The notes: generated from the letters alone by a model not told the origin. Counted from the stretch's first letter, positions 23,540-32,304 are shown. The stretch: 42,291 bases of DNA from JACOTK01 sp038256565 (GCA_038256565.1 JBBSKG010000007.1:1-42291), one strand, 5' to 3'. Translations and numbers: made by a program.

Positions 23540-24340
23540 TCAAGTGCCCCCGGATTCAACACCAGAGCCATCACGCAATGCGTCAAGAGCCGAGGCTGGG
23601 TCATCGCTCGTCACAAGTGACTCGCCAACCAGCACAGCGTCATAGCCTGCCGCACCAAGATGCATAGCGTCCTCAGCGCCTCTAACGCCCGATTCAGCAA
23701 CCTTGATTACGTCATCTGGAAACTCAGGGGCTAAGCGAATGGCAAGAGTGCGGTCAATCTCAAAGGTCGTGAGATCGCGCTGATTAACCCCTATCAATTT
23801 GGCCCCACAGGCCAATGCCCGTTCGAGTTCACCAAGGTCATGCACCTCCACGAGAGCCGCCATGCCAAGGCCAGTAGCCAGCTCGTGGAAACGCGCTAAC
23901 TCGTGGTCATCAAGGGCTGCCACGATTAGCAATATTGCATCGGCACCCATGATGCGGGCATCGGCAATATTGCGCTCATCAACCGTGAAGTCTTTGCGCA
24001 AAACCGGCAAGTGACACGAGTTACGAGCCGCACGCAGATCATCGGCGGAGCCTCCGAAAAACTCCTCGTCGGTGAGAACTGACAAACATGCGGCGCCACC
24101 AGCCTCGTAAGCCTTAGCCATATCACCTGGTACTAGATCAATGGCGAGTTCACCTCGAGAAGGCGAGCGTCTTTTTATTTCGGCTATAACCGCAAGGTCT
24201 TCGTCGGTGGTGAGTGCGCTGGCAAATGGGCGCGTCAGAGCAACCGTCTCTGCTTGGCCCACCAGGCTCGACAGGTCACGTTCGTCGCGTAAGGCAGCCT
24301 TACGGTGCGCGTCAAGAATGCGATCGAGATACATAGCCAC
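23540..24340 (-). CDS. trpC: Indole-3-glycerol phosphate synthase
   Basis: TrpC cyclises CdRP to indole-3-glycerol phosphate. The 266-residue barrel has VIAEIKRRSPSRGEL, SVLTDEEFFGGSADDL, PVLRKDFTVDERNI, GVNQRDLTTFEID and VAESGVRGAEDA. The start MAMYLDRILDAHR is kept at 24340. trpC directly abuts trpF. Between it and the preceding ABM gene are 74 bp containing a weak interrupted hairpin (agtct-gaaa-agact flanked by gccc/gggc, about 24390-24415). Confidence 0.96.
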   Translation of the reverse strand: MAMYLDRILDAHRKAALRDERDLSSLVGQAETVALTRPFASALTTDEDLAVIAEIKRRSPSRGELAIDLVPGDMAKAYEAGGAACLSVLTDEEFFGGSADDLRAARNSCHLPVLRKDFTVDERNIADARIMGADAILLIVAALDDHELARFHELATGLGMAALVEVHDLGELERALACGAKLIGVNQRDLTTFEIDRTLAIRLAPEFPDDVIKVAESGVRGAEDAMHLGAAGYDAVLVGESLVTSDDPASALDALRDGSGVESGGT

Positions 24341-24414
24341 CCTGGAGCCTAGCCAGCTAGTGTCAGCCCGCAGCGCTTAGTGCCCACGGCCCTTAAAGTC
24401 TGAAAAGACTGGGC

Positions 24415-24726
24415 TTATACCTGGATGCCCTTCGCTGAAACGAGCGTGGCCATGGTGATCTCTGGTGGAGCACCCAGCACCGACGCCATTGCCGCTCCGG
24501 CGGCCTTCATTGCTTCGCTCCCCATATGCGCAGCAACTGCATCGCCGTCGCTATAGACCTCATAAACGCGCACCACATCTGGCTCGCTCTCAGAGACATG
24601 CAAAATATAAAGCTCTGTTCCAGCCTCTTGTTCAACCGGTCCAAGCATGGAGCTCAGTCCAGCCAACAACTCGTCACCTTTGCCTGGCTGGGCAGTGAGC
24701 TTGGCGAAAATTGCAGTCTTTGGCAT
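24415..24726 (-). CDS. ABM-domain (antibiotic biosynthesis monooxygenase-like) protein
   Basis: A 103-residue ferredoxin-like-fold protein of the ABM superfamily: IFAKLTAQPGKGDELLAGL, then TELYILHVSESEPDVVRVYE, then VAAHMGSEAMKAA. Such proteins are often quinol-type monooxygenases or just dimeric small-molecule binders; the substrate is unknown. The start MPKTAIFAK at 24726 fits the fold; the frame extends to 24780 without family similarity. It lies inside the trp gene run between the J-domain gene and trpC. Confidence 0.82.
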   Translation of the reverse strand: MPKTAIFAKLTAQPGKGDELLAGLSSMLGPVEQEAGTELYILHVSESEPDVVRVYEVYSDGDAVAAHMGSEAMKAAGAAMASVLGAPPEITMATLVSAKGIQV

Positions 24727-24769
24727 GGTTCTCCCTGATAGATGATCGTCTAGTAAACACCCTATTCCA

Positions 24770-25291
24770 TCAGCCCTCATCGCGTTTTGAAAAGTTCAAA
24801 GCCAACAGCGGCACGGCTAAAAATCCTGCTATAGCTACTCCAAATATCACGAGAGCCCCTTTAAATAGAGGCGCTGAGTTCAGCAATAACGCGAATAGCA
24901 ACATCAACACCCCCAACATGACCGCCCCTACTGGTGCCATCATCACAAATCTCCGTCTTGCAAGTACATCTTCAGGTTCGACTCGATAAGGAATATCGAC
25001 CATGGTCAAAGGGTCTGGGTCGTCATCTCCTGCATCGAAGGGGATAAACGGGGTGTTAGTGCTGAGGTGCAAACCGAGCGACTCGTCATAACGACGACGA
25101 CTTTCGACATCTCCCAAGACGCTCCATGCCTCATTGACTTCACGCATACGTGCCTCTGCGTCCGCTCGTTCCTTGGGGCTAGCCGATACAAAAAAATCAG
25201 GGTGATGACGTCGGGCAAGGCGCACATAAGCCTGGTGCACCTCGTCGCCCTGGGCCTTTACCTCAACGCCCAAAACCTCATAGTGATTCAT
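24770..25291 (-). CDS. J-domain membrane protein
   Basis: A 173-residue protein. Its N-terminal J-domain (MNHYEVLGVEV, then ARRHHPDFF) has the HPD triplet at residues 30-32 that stimulates DnaK, and continues with EVNEAWSVLGDVESRRRYDE. An acidic linker follows, then two hydrophobic segments (VMMAPVGAVMLGVLMLLFAL and LVIFGVAIAGFLAVPLLAL). The topology is a cytoplasmic J-domain with a membrane anchor, so it probably recruits DnaK to the membrane. The ATG at 25291 overlaps the stop of the upstream lipoprotein gene (ATGA). The longer frame to 25366 only re-reads that gene. Confidence 0.87.
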   Translation of the reverse strand: MNHYEVLGVEVKAQGDEVHQAYVRLARRHHPDFFVSASPKERADAEARMREVNEAWSVLGDVESRRRYDESLGLHLSTNTPFIPFDAGDDDPDPLTMVDIPYRVEPEDVLARRRFVMMAPVGAVMLGVLMLLFALLLNSAPLFKGALVIFGVAIAGFLAVPLLALNFSKRDEG

Positions 25292-26148
25292 GTGCCCGTA
25301 GTCGTTGTCGTTGAGATGGACGTTGAAGGAGACGTTGAAGGAGACGGTCCGCTTGTAGGGCTGCACTCGGGTACAGCGAGAGGGAAGGTCTCGTTATTGA
25401 ACACCACGCCGATGGCCTGAACCCCTGGTGCACCACAGACCAGTCGGTATGTCGCTCGCCCGCCTGAATCACTGATTGTGCTGCCTGATTGCAATGCCCA
25501 GCGCCCAGTGGCAACGAGTCTCCATGTGGCGTTGGCTTGAGGAATCGTTTGAACGACTCCTTCCTTGTCGACCTGGCGACGAGAGAGACGCACCACGAGA
25601 CCAACGGGCTGGTTGACGACCGGAGGGTCGGGCGCAACCACTGCTTCTGCCCTAATTTTTCCAATCGACTCGACCTTTAATTCGAGTGGAGCCAGACCAT
25701 CGCCAGTCGATGGAACAAAGACCAGTTGTGGTTCTGCTTGAGCAAGATCAGGAACAAGCCATGCCCTTATGCGATAGCGGCCGCCGATGATGTTGGCGGC
25801 CTCCCATGCTCCATCAGCCCCCGCGTTAACGAAACCAGAAACTACGGCATCGTCCACTAGGCGCTCGATGCCAACAACGGCATTGGCAACTGGGCCATTC
25901 GGACCGACAACTACACCACTGAATCGAGCCGTCCCTGGAGTCAAGGCTGGATGGATCGTCGTGGTGGTACCTCGTGCCCCTAGAAGTTCAACTGATGCAT
26001 AGTCGGGGGCAACTGTTGTCGGTGTTGTGTCGGTGCTTGCAGATTTTTCAGGAACGGGTAGTGGAGCGTAACCATCAGGCGTACTGCACCCAAGCAGTGC
26101 CGTACTCACCAGCATGACTAACGGCCAGGTCAATCGCTTGAAATACAC
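25288..26148 (-). CDS. Lipoprotein with carboxypeptidase-regulatory-like (Ig-type) domain
   Basis: This is an exported lipoprotein: the signal peptide FKRLTWPLVMLVSTALLGC ends at lipobox Cys21 when the GTG at 26148 is the start. An ATG at 26169 would add seven residues. A Thr-rich linker is followed by a beta-sandwich of the carboxypeptidase-regulatory type (ARFSGVVVGPNGPVANAVVG, then GADGAWEAANIIGGRYRIRA). The C-terminus is a Ser/Thr/Pro tail made partly by a 12-bp tandem repeat (25319-25342, encoding SPST twice). The role is unknown. It overlaps both ygfZ and the J-domain gene, so translation of the three is probably coupled. Confidence 0.8.
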   Translation of the reverse strand: MYFKRLTWPLVMLVSTALLGCSTPDGYAPLPVPEKSASTDTTPTTVAPDYASVELLGARGTTTTIHPALTPGTARFSGVVVGPNGPVANAVVGIERLVDDAVVSGFVNAGADGAWEAANIIGGRYRIRAWLVPDLAQAEPQLVFVPSTGDGLAPLELKVESIGKIRAEAVVAPDPPVVNQPVGLVVRLSRRQVDKEGVVQTIPQANATWRLVATGRWALQSGSTISDSGGRATYRLVCGAPGVQAIGVVFNNETFPLAVPECSPTSGPSPSTSPSTSISTTTTTGT

Positions 26149-27047
26149 AGCTCCACTCGCGCCTTCCATGTCTGAGTTGTCGGGTCAGGCCCATTCACGA
26201 TTGCGACGCTGGGCACATTGACCTCTCGACGAACGTAGGCCAAAGCGACGCCCGCCGCACGCTTCGATGACCACGCGACGCTCGTCAACGAGCCCACGTC
26301 GGTATGTTCAACCACAAGCGCAGAACCAACCTTAGGAAGAGACTCCGCGCCAGACTCATCTGTCTCAATGATCACGAGCCGCAAAAGTCGGGGCACCTTA
26401 TTGCCACGTGCATCAAGGCGGGCAACAAGTTCTTGTCCGGTATAACAACCCTTAGTAAAGCTCGCTGAACGTTCAACAACCCCGGCTTCAGCAGGGATGG
26501 TAGATGTAGAAAGTTCGCTTCCCATGCGAGGGACGCCGCCCTCAATACGCATTGCCTCATACTCAAATGGATCAAGTTTTGTAAAGGGTTCTAGATGTTC
26601 AATCGTCCCTTTCAAGACAGCTCGTGGCCCGAGCACGTCTATGCCCCCAACTCCTGGTATCTCCGCCACACCGGGCCAAAGCTCATTTGCTAGTGCCCAC
26701 GACTTCACAGCATCGACATCAGGAGTGCGAACAGCTAACGCAAGCCAATCGTCAAGCACCTCAATAGTGCATTTAACCCGCAACTTAAATCGTTCCAAGC
26801 GTGCAACTACGGCCTCTGCCCAACCAGCATCAACGTCGAGCAGCAGTGTCTCATCATCTGTGCGAATAACGCGTAAATAGGCATCGACCTTGCCCTGAGG
26901 TGCTAGCAACAAAGAAAATGCTGAATCACCAACTGCCAAAGCTGCAATGTCTTGGCTCAACTGTCCCTGTAAATAACTAATCGCATCAGGTCCGCTGACT
27001 CTAAGCACATCGCGCTGAACCTCGGCCACAGCTATTGACGTGCTCAT
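26130..27047 (-). CDS. ygfZ: YgfZ/GcvT-type folate-binding protein for Fe-S cluster repair
   Basis: YgfZ uses tetrahydrofolate and a conserved cysteine to help maintain certain Fe-S enzymes. The 305-residue protein has the signature KGCYTGQE at 199-206 (C201), FSLLLAPQGKVDAYLRV near the N-terminus and EYEAMRIEGGVPRMG before the signature. Its ATG overlaps the trpE stop (ATGA), so it is translationally coupled to trpE. The biochemical link with tryptophan synthesis is not obvious. Confidence 0.92.
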   Translation of the reverse strand: MSTSIAVAEVQRDVLRVSGPDAISYLQGQLSQDIAALAVGDSAFSLLLAPQGKVDAYLRVIRTDDETLLLDVDAGWAEAVVARLERFKLRVKCTIEVLDDWLALAVRTPDVDAVKSWALANELWPGVAEIPGVGGIDVLGPRAVLKGTIEHLEPFTKLDPFEYEAMRIEGGVPRMGSELSTSTIPAEAGVVERSASFTKGCYTGQELVARLDARGNKVPRLLRLVIIETDESGAESLPKVGSALVVEHTDVGSLTSVAWSSKRAAGVALAYVRREVNVPSVAIVNGPDPTTQTWKARVELCISSD

Positions 27048-28606
27048 GGTGTCTCCGTGCTCATGTCACTCTCATTACGCATGCCGCTTTCCATGCGCAT
27101 GCGCCGCGCTGCTGGGACGGCAGCCAACAGTGCGGCCGCCTTGTTTCTGCACTCCAGCGCCTCTTCCGATGCAATACTGTCGGCCACAATGCCCGCTCCC
27201 GCTTGAACACAAGCCTTATTTCCAACAATCACCATTGTCCGAATCGCAATGGCGGTGTCGAGGTTTCCAGAAAAGTCGATATAGCCAACAACACCTGCGT
27301 ACGGACCTCGCTTAACTGGCTCAAGGTCATCGATGATCTCCATGGCGCGGACCTTTGGTGCCCCCGAAACTGTTCCCGCTGGAAATGTTGCACGCAGCAC
27401 ATCTATTGGTCCAAGACCATCACGCAGTTGGCCCGAAACTTGTGACGTTATGTGCATGACGTGGCTGTAGCGCTCAAGGGTCATCAGCTCATCCATCTGC
27501 TCTGTTCCAAACTCAACCACACGACCAACGTCGTTTCTAGCCAAGTCAACCAACATGACATGTTCAGCTCGTTCCTTGGGGTGTTCAATCAATTCTCCCG
27601 CCAGACGGCGATCGTCTTGGTCGGTTGCACCTCGTCTGCGCGTGCCAGCAATAGGTCGAGAGATCACTCGCTTATCAAGCACCTGAACCATGGGTTCGGG
27701 TGACGAACCCACAAGCGTCACATCATGATTGCGCAAGAAATACATGTATGGACTGGGGTTCACCTGACGCAGCACTCGATAGACAGCAAACGGGTCAGCG
27801 TCCAGGTCGAAGTCAAACCGCTGAGACAACACCACCTGGAAAATATCCCCATCGAGAATGTGCTCTTTTGCTACCGCTACTGCCTGTTCCCAGGCAGTAG
27901 TCGACATCGATGACTGCACATCGGGAAGGGCGTCGTTTCCCGTTGGAGGGTCGACCACGGGTTCTTCCATCGCCCTTGCTCCGTCTGCGGCAAGCTCATC
28001 AAGATGCTCTATTGCTTGGTCGTACAACTCATCAAGCTCGGCATCACTGGACTCGCGCGACCCTCCTGGCACAAGCACGTCATCGATGAGTACGTTGTCG
28101 ATGAGTACGACGCGCTGACGCCAGTGGTCAAAGACCGCAAGCTGGCCGATGATCGAAAGCACCGCATCAGGAAGTCCCTGATCGTCGGCGGGCGCGTTGG
28201 TTAGCTGTTCAATCTCTCGCACCACGTCGTAACCCAAATAGCCCACGAGACCACCATGAAGCGGGGGAAGCTCGTCTATAACCGGCGAGCGATAATGAGC
28301 CAAAAGAGCCTCGGCAGCTGCCAGAACACCTTGATCTCTTGGCATCGAATCAGGGACCGTGCCTTCTACCGTAAGGCTGGCTCCCCTAGCGGTGATAGTG
28401 GCTCGTGGATTACGGCCAACAAACGAGAAGCGACTCCAACGTTCACCGTGATCAACCGATTCAAGAAGAAAACCTAAACCATCGCCAACAACACGCTGAA
28501 AGGCCGCAACAGGTGTGATCAGATCACCAAGCACCTCGCGCCACACGGGCACCACTGCATGATTACGAGCAAGTGCACGAAAGCCTTCCCGATCAGGTTG
28601 ATACAC
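27044..28606 (-). CDS. trpE: Anthranilate synthase component I
   Basis: TrpE makes anthranilate from chorismate using ammonia from a glutamine amidotransferase partner (TrpG), which is not in this window. The 520-residue protein has the tryptophan-sensing LLES (47-50), and the catalytic half includes HILDGDIFQVVLSQRF, SSPEPMVQV, SRPIAGTRRRG, ERAEHVMLVDLARNDVGRV and TFPAGTVSGAPK. The LLES motif suggests feedback inhibition by tryptophan. The start is GTG at 28606, two bases after the hisI stop. The C-terminal 20 residues are a Met/Arg-rich tail not seen in typical TrpE. Confidence 0.96.
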   Translation of the reverse strand: MYQPDREGFRALARNHAVVPVWREVLGDLITPVAAFQRVVGDGLGFLLESVDHGERWSRFSFVGRNPRATITARGASLTVEGTVPDSMPRDQGVLAAAEALLAHYRSPVIDELPPLHGGLVGYLGYDVVREIEQLTNAPADDQGLPDAVLSIIGQLAVFDHWRQRVVLIDNVLIDDVLVPGGSRESSDAELDELYDQAIEHLDELAADGARAMEEPVVDPPTGNDALPDVQSSMSTTAWEQAVAVAKEHILDGDIFQVVLSQRFDFDLDADPFAVYRVLRQVNPSPYMYFLRNHDVTLVGSSPEPMVQVLDKRVISRPIAGTRRRGATDQDDRRLAGELIEHPKERAEHVMLVDLARNDVGRVVEFGTEQMDELMTLERYSHVMHITSQVSGQLRDGLGPIDVLRATFPAGTVSGAPKVRAMEIIDDLEPVKRGPYAGVVGYIDFSGNLDTAIAIRTMVIVGNKACVQAGAGIVADSIASEEALECRNKAAALLAAVPAARRMRMESGMRNESDMSTETP

Positions 28607-28608
28607 GA

Positions 28609-28986
28609 TTAACTTGCGCCGGGAGCCGTCGGGTTAAGAAACGAACGGTAGAAACAAGAGTGCTCGCCGGTGTGGCAAGCCCCCTTGCCCTCTTGTTCTA
28701 CGACGAACAACAACGTGTCGCCGTCACAGTCGTAATAAGCCTCACGAACCCACTGACGATCGCCAGACGTGTCACCTTTAGCCCACTCTTCTTGGCGGGA
28801 ACGGCTCCAAAAAACTGTACGGCCCTCGGCAAAGGTGCGACGCAATGTGGCGGCATTCATCCAGGCCATCATCAATATCTGTCCGCCGTCTTGTTCTTGA
28901 ACAATCACAGGAACAAGACCGTTGTCATCAAACTTGACCTTTTCTAGATCTTCGTCGCTGACCGTGAGGGGGAGGGTTTCAGACAT
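28609..28986 (-). CDS. hisI: Phosphoribosyl-AMP cyclohydrolase
   Basis: HisI opens the purine ring of PR-AMP, the third step of histidine synthesis. The 125-residue protein has MMAWMNAATLRRTFAEGRTV, FWSRSRQEEWAKGDTSG, YDCDGDTLLFVVEQ and GACHTGEHSCFYR, with the zinc-binding cysteines. The pyrophosphohydrolase part (HisE) is not fused and not in the window. The start is MSETLPLTVS at 28986; the frame reaches 29043 without homology. It is packed against trpE, joining the his and trp genes into one transcription unit. Confidence 0.95.
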   Translation of the reverse strand: MSETLPLTVSDEDLEKVKFDDNGLVPVIVQEQDGGQILMMAWMNAATLRRTFAEGRTVFWSRSRQEEWAKGDTSGDRQWVREAYYDCDGDTLLFVVEQEGKGACHTGEHSCFYRSFLNPTAPGAS

Positions 28987-29076
28987 GACCCTCATGCTAG
29001 CCCGCCCATTTATTACGACCGCCGTAGTGAGATTCCACAACACAAGGAGGACACCACGAATATTGGGGCCCTCTGG

Positions 29077-29442
29077 CTACAAATAAAGGCCGGTGTTGGT
29101 TTCGTCTAGGCGTTCGGAAGCAACTGCGTGAATGTCACGCTCACGCAAGATGAGGTACTCGTCTCCACGGACTTCCACTTCAAAGCGATCTTCAGGGTTG
29201 AATAAAACGTGATCGCCCATCTCGATGGCCCGTACATTTGGGCCCACTGCAACCACCTCTGCCCACGTAAGGCGCTTGCTCATCTGCGCAGTTGCGGGAA
29301 TGAGAATGCCTGAGCGAGAGCGGCGTTCGCCTTCTGACTGAGGAATCTGAACGAGCACGCGATCGGCGAGCATCTTGATTGGCTGTTTGTCTTGTTGCTC
29401 CACAACCTTGACGGTATCGCCTTGTCGCTTTGACGCGACCAT
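29077..29442 (-). CDS. GroES-type co-chaperonin, stand-alone
   Basis: A 121-residue protein with the GroES fold. It shows IKMLADRVLVQIPQSEGERR, the mobile-loop region SRSGILIPATA, AEVVAVGPNVRAIEMGD, HVLFNPEDRFEVEVRGDEYL and ILRERDIHAV. GroES caps GroEL, but no groEL is adjacent and the N-terminus has 20 extra residues (MVASKRQGDTVKVVEQQ). It may be a second, specialised GroES or act without GroEL. It sits between hisI and a lipoprotein gene in the his run, starting seven bases after the lipoprotein stop. Confidence 0.87.
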   Translation of the reverse strand: MVASKRQGDTVKVVEQQDKQPIKMLADRVLVQIPQSEGERRSRSGILIPATAQMSKRLTWAEVVAVGPNVRAIEMGDHVLFNPEDRFEVEVRGDEYLILRERDIHAVASERLDETNTGLYL

Positions 29443-29449
29443 CCAAGGA

Positions 29450-29962
29450 TTACGGCTCGACGGTAACCTTTTGGCTCACAGGGGAGACCTCCGGTGAAGA
29501 CAGAACTGTTGCGATCATCTCGTACTCCCCCGGAGGCACCGTTAGCTTGGTCCCATCCAACTCATAAACCAACGAGTCAGCAGTAGGAATCGACTCGGTA
29601 CTAATTACCTGAATAAACGTTCGCTGTGCGCTCCAGCGATAGACCTCGCTGCCATCTGCGGCCAACAAAACCACCTCGCCCCTTTGCCCAGAAGAAAAGT
29701 TAAGGGTCGCATCTACGCCATCATTCGAGACGGTTAAATACCAAACCGGAGTAGAACCAGTACGCAGTGGTTGATCAAACTTAACGGCAAGCGAAACGCC
29801 CCCACCTGGCACTGGTTGTGATTGGCCCAGGGTCACAGTTGTAGTGGGAGCTAACGAGTTGATGACGGGCTCAGTGCCACAACCAACTGTCGAGAGCCCA
29901 AGACCGAGAATCACGGCAATCGTTGTCACAAGAAGACGGCTATGCCAGCGAGTCATAATCAT
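29450..29962 (-). CDS. BsuPI-domain lipoprotein
   Basis: A 170-residue exported lipoprotein: signal peptide LLVTTIAVILGLGLSTVGC with lipobox Cys28, then a Thr/Pro-rich linker. The body matches the intracellular proteinase inhibitor (BsuPI) beta-sandwich: WYLTVSNDGVDATLNFSSGQ, VYRWSAQRTFIQV and LTVPPGEYEMIATV. Despite the family name the inhibitor role is doubtful for an exported protein. Its ATG overlaps the hisF stop (ATGA), so it is coupled to hisF. Confidence 0.85.
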   Translation of the reverse strand: MIMTRWHSRLLVTTIAVILGLGLSTVGCGTEPVINSLAPTTTVTLGQSQPVPGGGVSLAVKFDQPLRTGSTPVWYLTVSNDGVDATLNFSSGQRGEVVLLAADGSEVYRWSAQRTFIQVISTESIPTADSLVYELDGTKLTVPPGEYEMIATVLSSPEVSPVSQKVTVEP

Positions 29963-30732
29963 GGCCGAACAGCCACGCCAGCGTCAGCCATTGCCTGTTT
30001 GGCTTGTCCAACGGTGAACTCACCAAAGTGGAAAATAGAGGCAGCCAATACGGCATCGGCTTCGCCTTTAATCACACCGTCAACCAAGTGTTCAAGAGTT
30101 CCCACTCCCCCGCTTGCAATAACAGGAACCCCACAAGCCCGAGTGACTGCACGAGTCAGCTCAAGATCAAACCCGTCACGGGTGCCATCACGATCCATTG
30201 AAGTTAGCAATATCTCTCCTGCTCCAAGTCGCTCCACTTCGCACGCCCAAACTAAGGCGTCAATACCCGTAGGTGTGCGACCACCATGAACAAAGACCTC
30301 AAACATACTGTCGGCACCTTGCTTGTCATTGTTACGTTTGGCATCTATTGCAACCACGACACATTGGGCTCCAAACTCGGCTGCCAACTCTCTGATTAAC
30401 TCGGGGCGCTCAACTGCGGCGGTGTTAACGCCAACCTTGTCTGCTCCTGCACGCAGAAGCCTGCGAGCGTCATCGACCGATCGCACTCCCCCGCCAACGG
30501 TCAGCGGAATAAACACTTGCTCGGCTGCACGAGTGACCACATCGACCATCGTTTCTCGATTACTCGACGATGCAGTGATGTCTAGGAACACCACCTCATC
30601 TGCCCCCTGTTCGTCATAACGAGCGGCGAGCTCAACGGGGTCGCCAGCGTCGCGCAAGCCCACAAAATGAACGCCCTTAACTACTCGACCGTTATCAACA
30701 TCTAAACAAGGAATTACCCGAGCAGTTCTCAT
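29959..30732 (-). CDS. hisF: Imidazole glycerol phosphate synthase, cyclase subunit
   Basis: HisF, with HisH, makes imidazole glycerol phosphate and AICAR. The 257-residue half-barrel protein has MRTARVIPCLDVDNGRVVKG with catalytic D11, FLDITASSSNRET, the phosphate site TVGGGVRSVDDARRLL, AIDAKRNN with the second catalytic aspartate, and IASGGVGTLEHLVDG. The ATG at 30732 is the family start; the frame runs on to 30843 through a simple-sequence tract. It is separated from hisA by vapBC and so needs its own promoter (see 30733-30746). Confidence 0.96.
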   Translation of the reverse strand: MRTARVIPCLDVDNGRVVKGVHFVGLRDAGDPVELAARYDEQGADEVVFLDITASSSNRETMVDVVTRAAEQVFIPLTVGGGVRSVDDARRLLRAGADKVGVNTAAVERPELIRELAAEFGAQCVVVAIDAKRNNDKQGADSMFEVFVHGGRTPTGIDALVWACEVERLGAGEILLTSMDRDGTRDGFDLELTRAVTRACGVPVIASGGVGTLEHLVDGVIKGEADAVLAASIFHFGEFTVGQAKQAMADAGVAVRP

Positions 30733-30746
30733 TACTTCTAACCCTA
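30733..30746 (-). promoter_or_regulatory. Candidate leaderless promoter for hisF
   Basis: On the minus strand TAGGGT (complement of 30741-30746) fits the actinobacterial -10 form TANNNT. It lies eight bases before the hisF ATG, and no Shine-Dalgarno is seen. This is the spacing of a leaderless transcript start. Confidence 0.45.
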
Positions 30747-30771
30747 CCGTTATGCCGCTTACAGATATTCC

Positions 30772-30828
<57 letters not shown>

Positions 30829-31092
30829 ATGGCATTGACTCATCGACTTCAGGTGCTGCTGGACGAAGAACGCTATTTACGCCTCGAACAACTTGCTAGC
30901 TCTGGGGGAATCTCGATTGGATCGTTGGTGCGCGAAGCCATTGACCGTTCATTTCCAAACGCTGAAATCAATCGACGACAGGCTGCCGACGCCATCCTTA
31001 ATGCCTCGCCAATGCCGGTTGATGACTGGGCGACCATGAAGGGCCAGATGCTCGCAGAGATGAACGGCTCAAACGACTTGCTTGCCGACTGA
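30829..31092 (+). CDS. vapB: Ribbon-helix-helix antitoxin, VapB-like
   Basis: An 87-residue protein. Residues 3-44 fit a ribbon-helix-helix DNA-binding domain (THRLQVLLDEERYLRLEQLA, then ISIGSLVREAIDRSF). The C-terminal part would wrap and block the toxin. It overlaps the PIN-domain toxin by one base (TGATG), the usual arrangement. VapB proteins repress their own operon; the flanking inverted repeat at 30772-30815 is the likely site. The gene pair is on the plus strand within a minus-strand his operon. Confidence 0.85.
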   Translation: MALTHRLQVLLDEERYLRLEQLASSGGISIGSLVREAIDRSFPNAEINRRQAADAILNASPMPVDDWATMKGQMLAEMNGSNDLLAD

Positions 31093-31520
31093 TGAGTCGG
31101 TTTCTATACGACACGGCAATCTTCATTTATGCGGCTGGAAGCGACCACCCCTACCGGAACCCTTGTCGTGAGCTAGTTGAACTTCAAGGTGCTGGAACAA
31201 TTGCAGGAGAGGTCAGTGTTGAGTTGCTGCAAGAACTTGCACACGTAAGGGCCCGACGAACCAATGACCGCTCACTCTCGACAAGCTTCGTGCGCAGTGT
31301 CGCAAACCTTTGTGTTGTCCATGACCTCACATCAAACGATATGCAACTGGCCCTCAACCTTTTCGAAGCTCATTCTGAACTCGATATGCGTGACGCTGCC
31401 CATGCTGCAACTGCATTAAATCGGGACATTGACGCCATTGTCAGTCCTGATCGTGCCTTCGATGCCATCAAAGACCTGGGGCGCATAGACCCCCTCGATG
31501 CTCCTAAACTCCTTCGTTAA
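31092..31520 (+). CDS. vapC: PIN-domain ribonuclease toxin, VapC-like
   Basis: VapC toxins are Mg-dependent ribonucleases that cut tRNA or rRNA. The 142-residue PIN domain shows the acidic set D7 (FLYDTAIFIY), E44 (VSVELLQELA), D98/D101 (ELDMRDAAHAATAL) and D120 (IVSPDRAFD). All needed residues are present, so it should be active. It is controlled by the VapB antitoxin directly upstream. It converges on hisA, whose stop is only 11 bp away, with no clear terminator between. Confidence 0.88.
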   Translation: MSRFLYDTAIFIYAAGSDHPYRNPCRELVELQGAGTIAGEVSVELLQELAHVRARRTNDRSLSTSFVRSVANLCVVHDLTSNDMQLALNLFEAHSELDMRDAAHAATALNRDIDAIVSPDRAFDAIKDLGRIDPLDAPKLLR

Positions 31521-31530
31521 TAATTACGCG

Positions 31531-32304
31531 TTAAGAACGAGCAATCACTCCGGGCACTCCAAGGGCGTCGGCAACCGTGAAGCGGCCTTCGTAGATTGCT
31601 TTGCCAACGATGGCTCCTGCGAGGTGGCGTCCGCTTCGGGTCAGGCCCGCTAAGGCCTCAAGGTCAGCAAGGGTGCCGACTCCCCCACTGGCAATGACAT
31701 CAATCTCGGTTCCGGCGAGAACTAGGCCAAGTCCTTCGAGATCAGGCCCGACAAGAGTGCCGTCTCGGCTGATCTCGGTAACGACTACAGCCGCAACACC
31801 CGCTTCGGCGAAACGTGGAAGTACCCCAGCCATGATGTCAACCATGGTGGTGCCCGAAGCCTCGGTCCAGCCTCGAACCGCTACTTCACCCACGCGTGAA
31901 TCAAGTCCGACGGCGACGCCCCCGGGGTGACGTTTTGCAACACGCTCGACAAACTCGGGGTCTTCCATTGCGGCAGTACCAATAACAACCCTGGTGACCC
32001 CTGCATCAAAGAGCGCCTCGGCTGCCTCTTCATCGCGCACGCCTCCGCCACTTTGCACACGCACGCCAACTGAAGCCATCGCAGCAGCGACGCTTGCGAC
32101 TGCTGGGCGGTTAGTAGGTGCCCCCGTACGAGCAGCGTCGAGATCAACAATGTGCACCCACGGCGCTCCAGCATCAGCGAAAGCGCTCGCAAGTGCAACG
32201 GGGTCGTCTCCATAAATCGTCTCTTGTCCGTAATCACCCTGGTGCAAACGGACACAACGTCCACCACGAAGATCAATCGCTGGATAAAGCTCCATACCCA
32301 TCAT
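31531..32304 (-). CDS. hisA: ProFAR isomerase
   Basis: HisA isomerises ProFAR to PRFAR in histidine synthesis. The 257-residue half-barrel has ELYPAIDLRGGRCVRLHQGD, HIVDLDAARTG, VQSGGGVRDEEAA, AVRGWTEASG, EISRDGTLVGPD and VIASGGVGTLADLE. The ATG at 32304 overlaps the hisH stop; the ATG at 32295 (MELYPAID) is closer to the family norm. The RGW triplet also occurs in the bifunctional PriA of mycobacteria, so some TrpF activity cannot be excluded, but a separate trpF exists in this window. Confidence 0.94.
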   Translation of the reverse strand: MMGMELYPAIDLRGGRCVRLHQGDYGQETIYGDDPVALASAFADAGAPWVHIVDLDAARTGAPTNRPAVASVAAAMASVGVRVQSGGGVRDEEAAEALFDAGVTRVVIGTAAMEDPEFVERVAKRHPGGVAVGLDSRVGEVAVRGWTEASGTTMVDIMAGVLPRFAEAGVAAVVVTEISRDGTLVGPDLEGLGLVLAGTEIDVIASGGVGTLADLEALAGLTRSGRHLAGAIVGKAIYEGRFTVADALGVPGVIARS

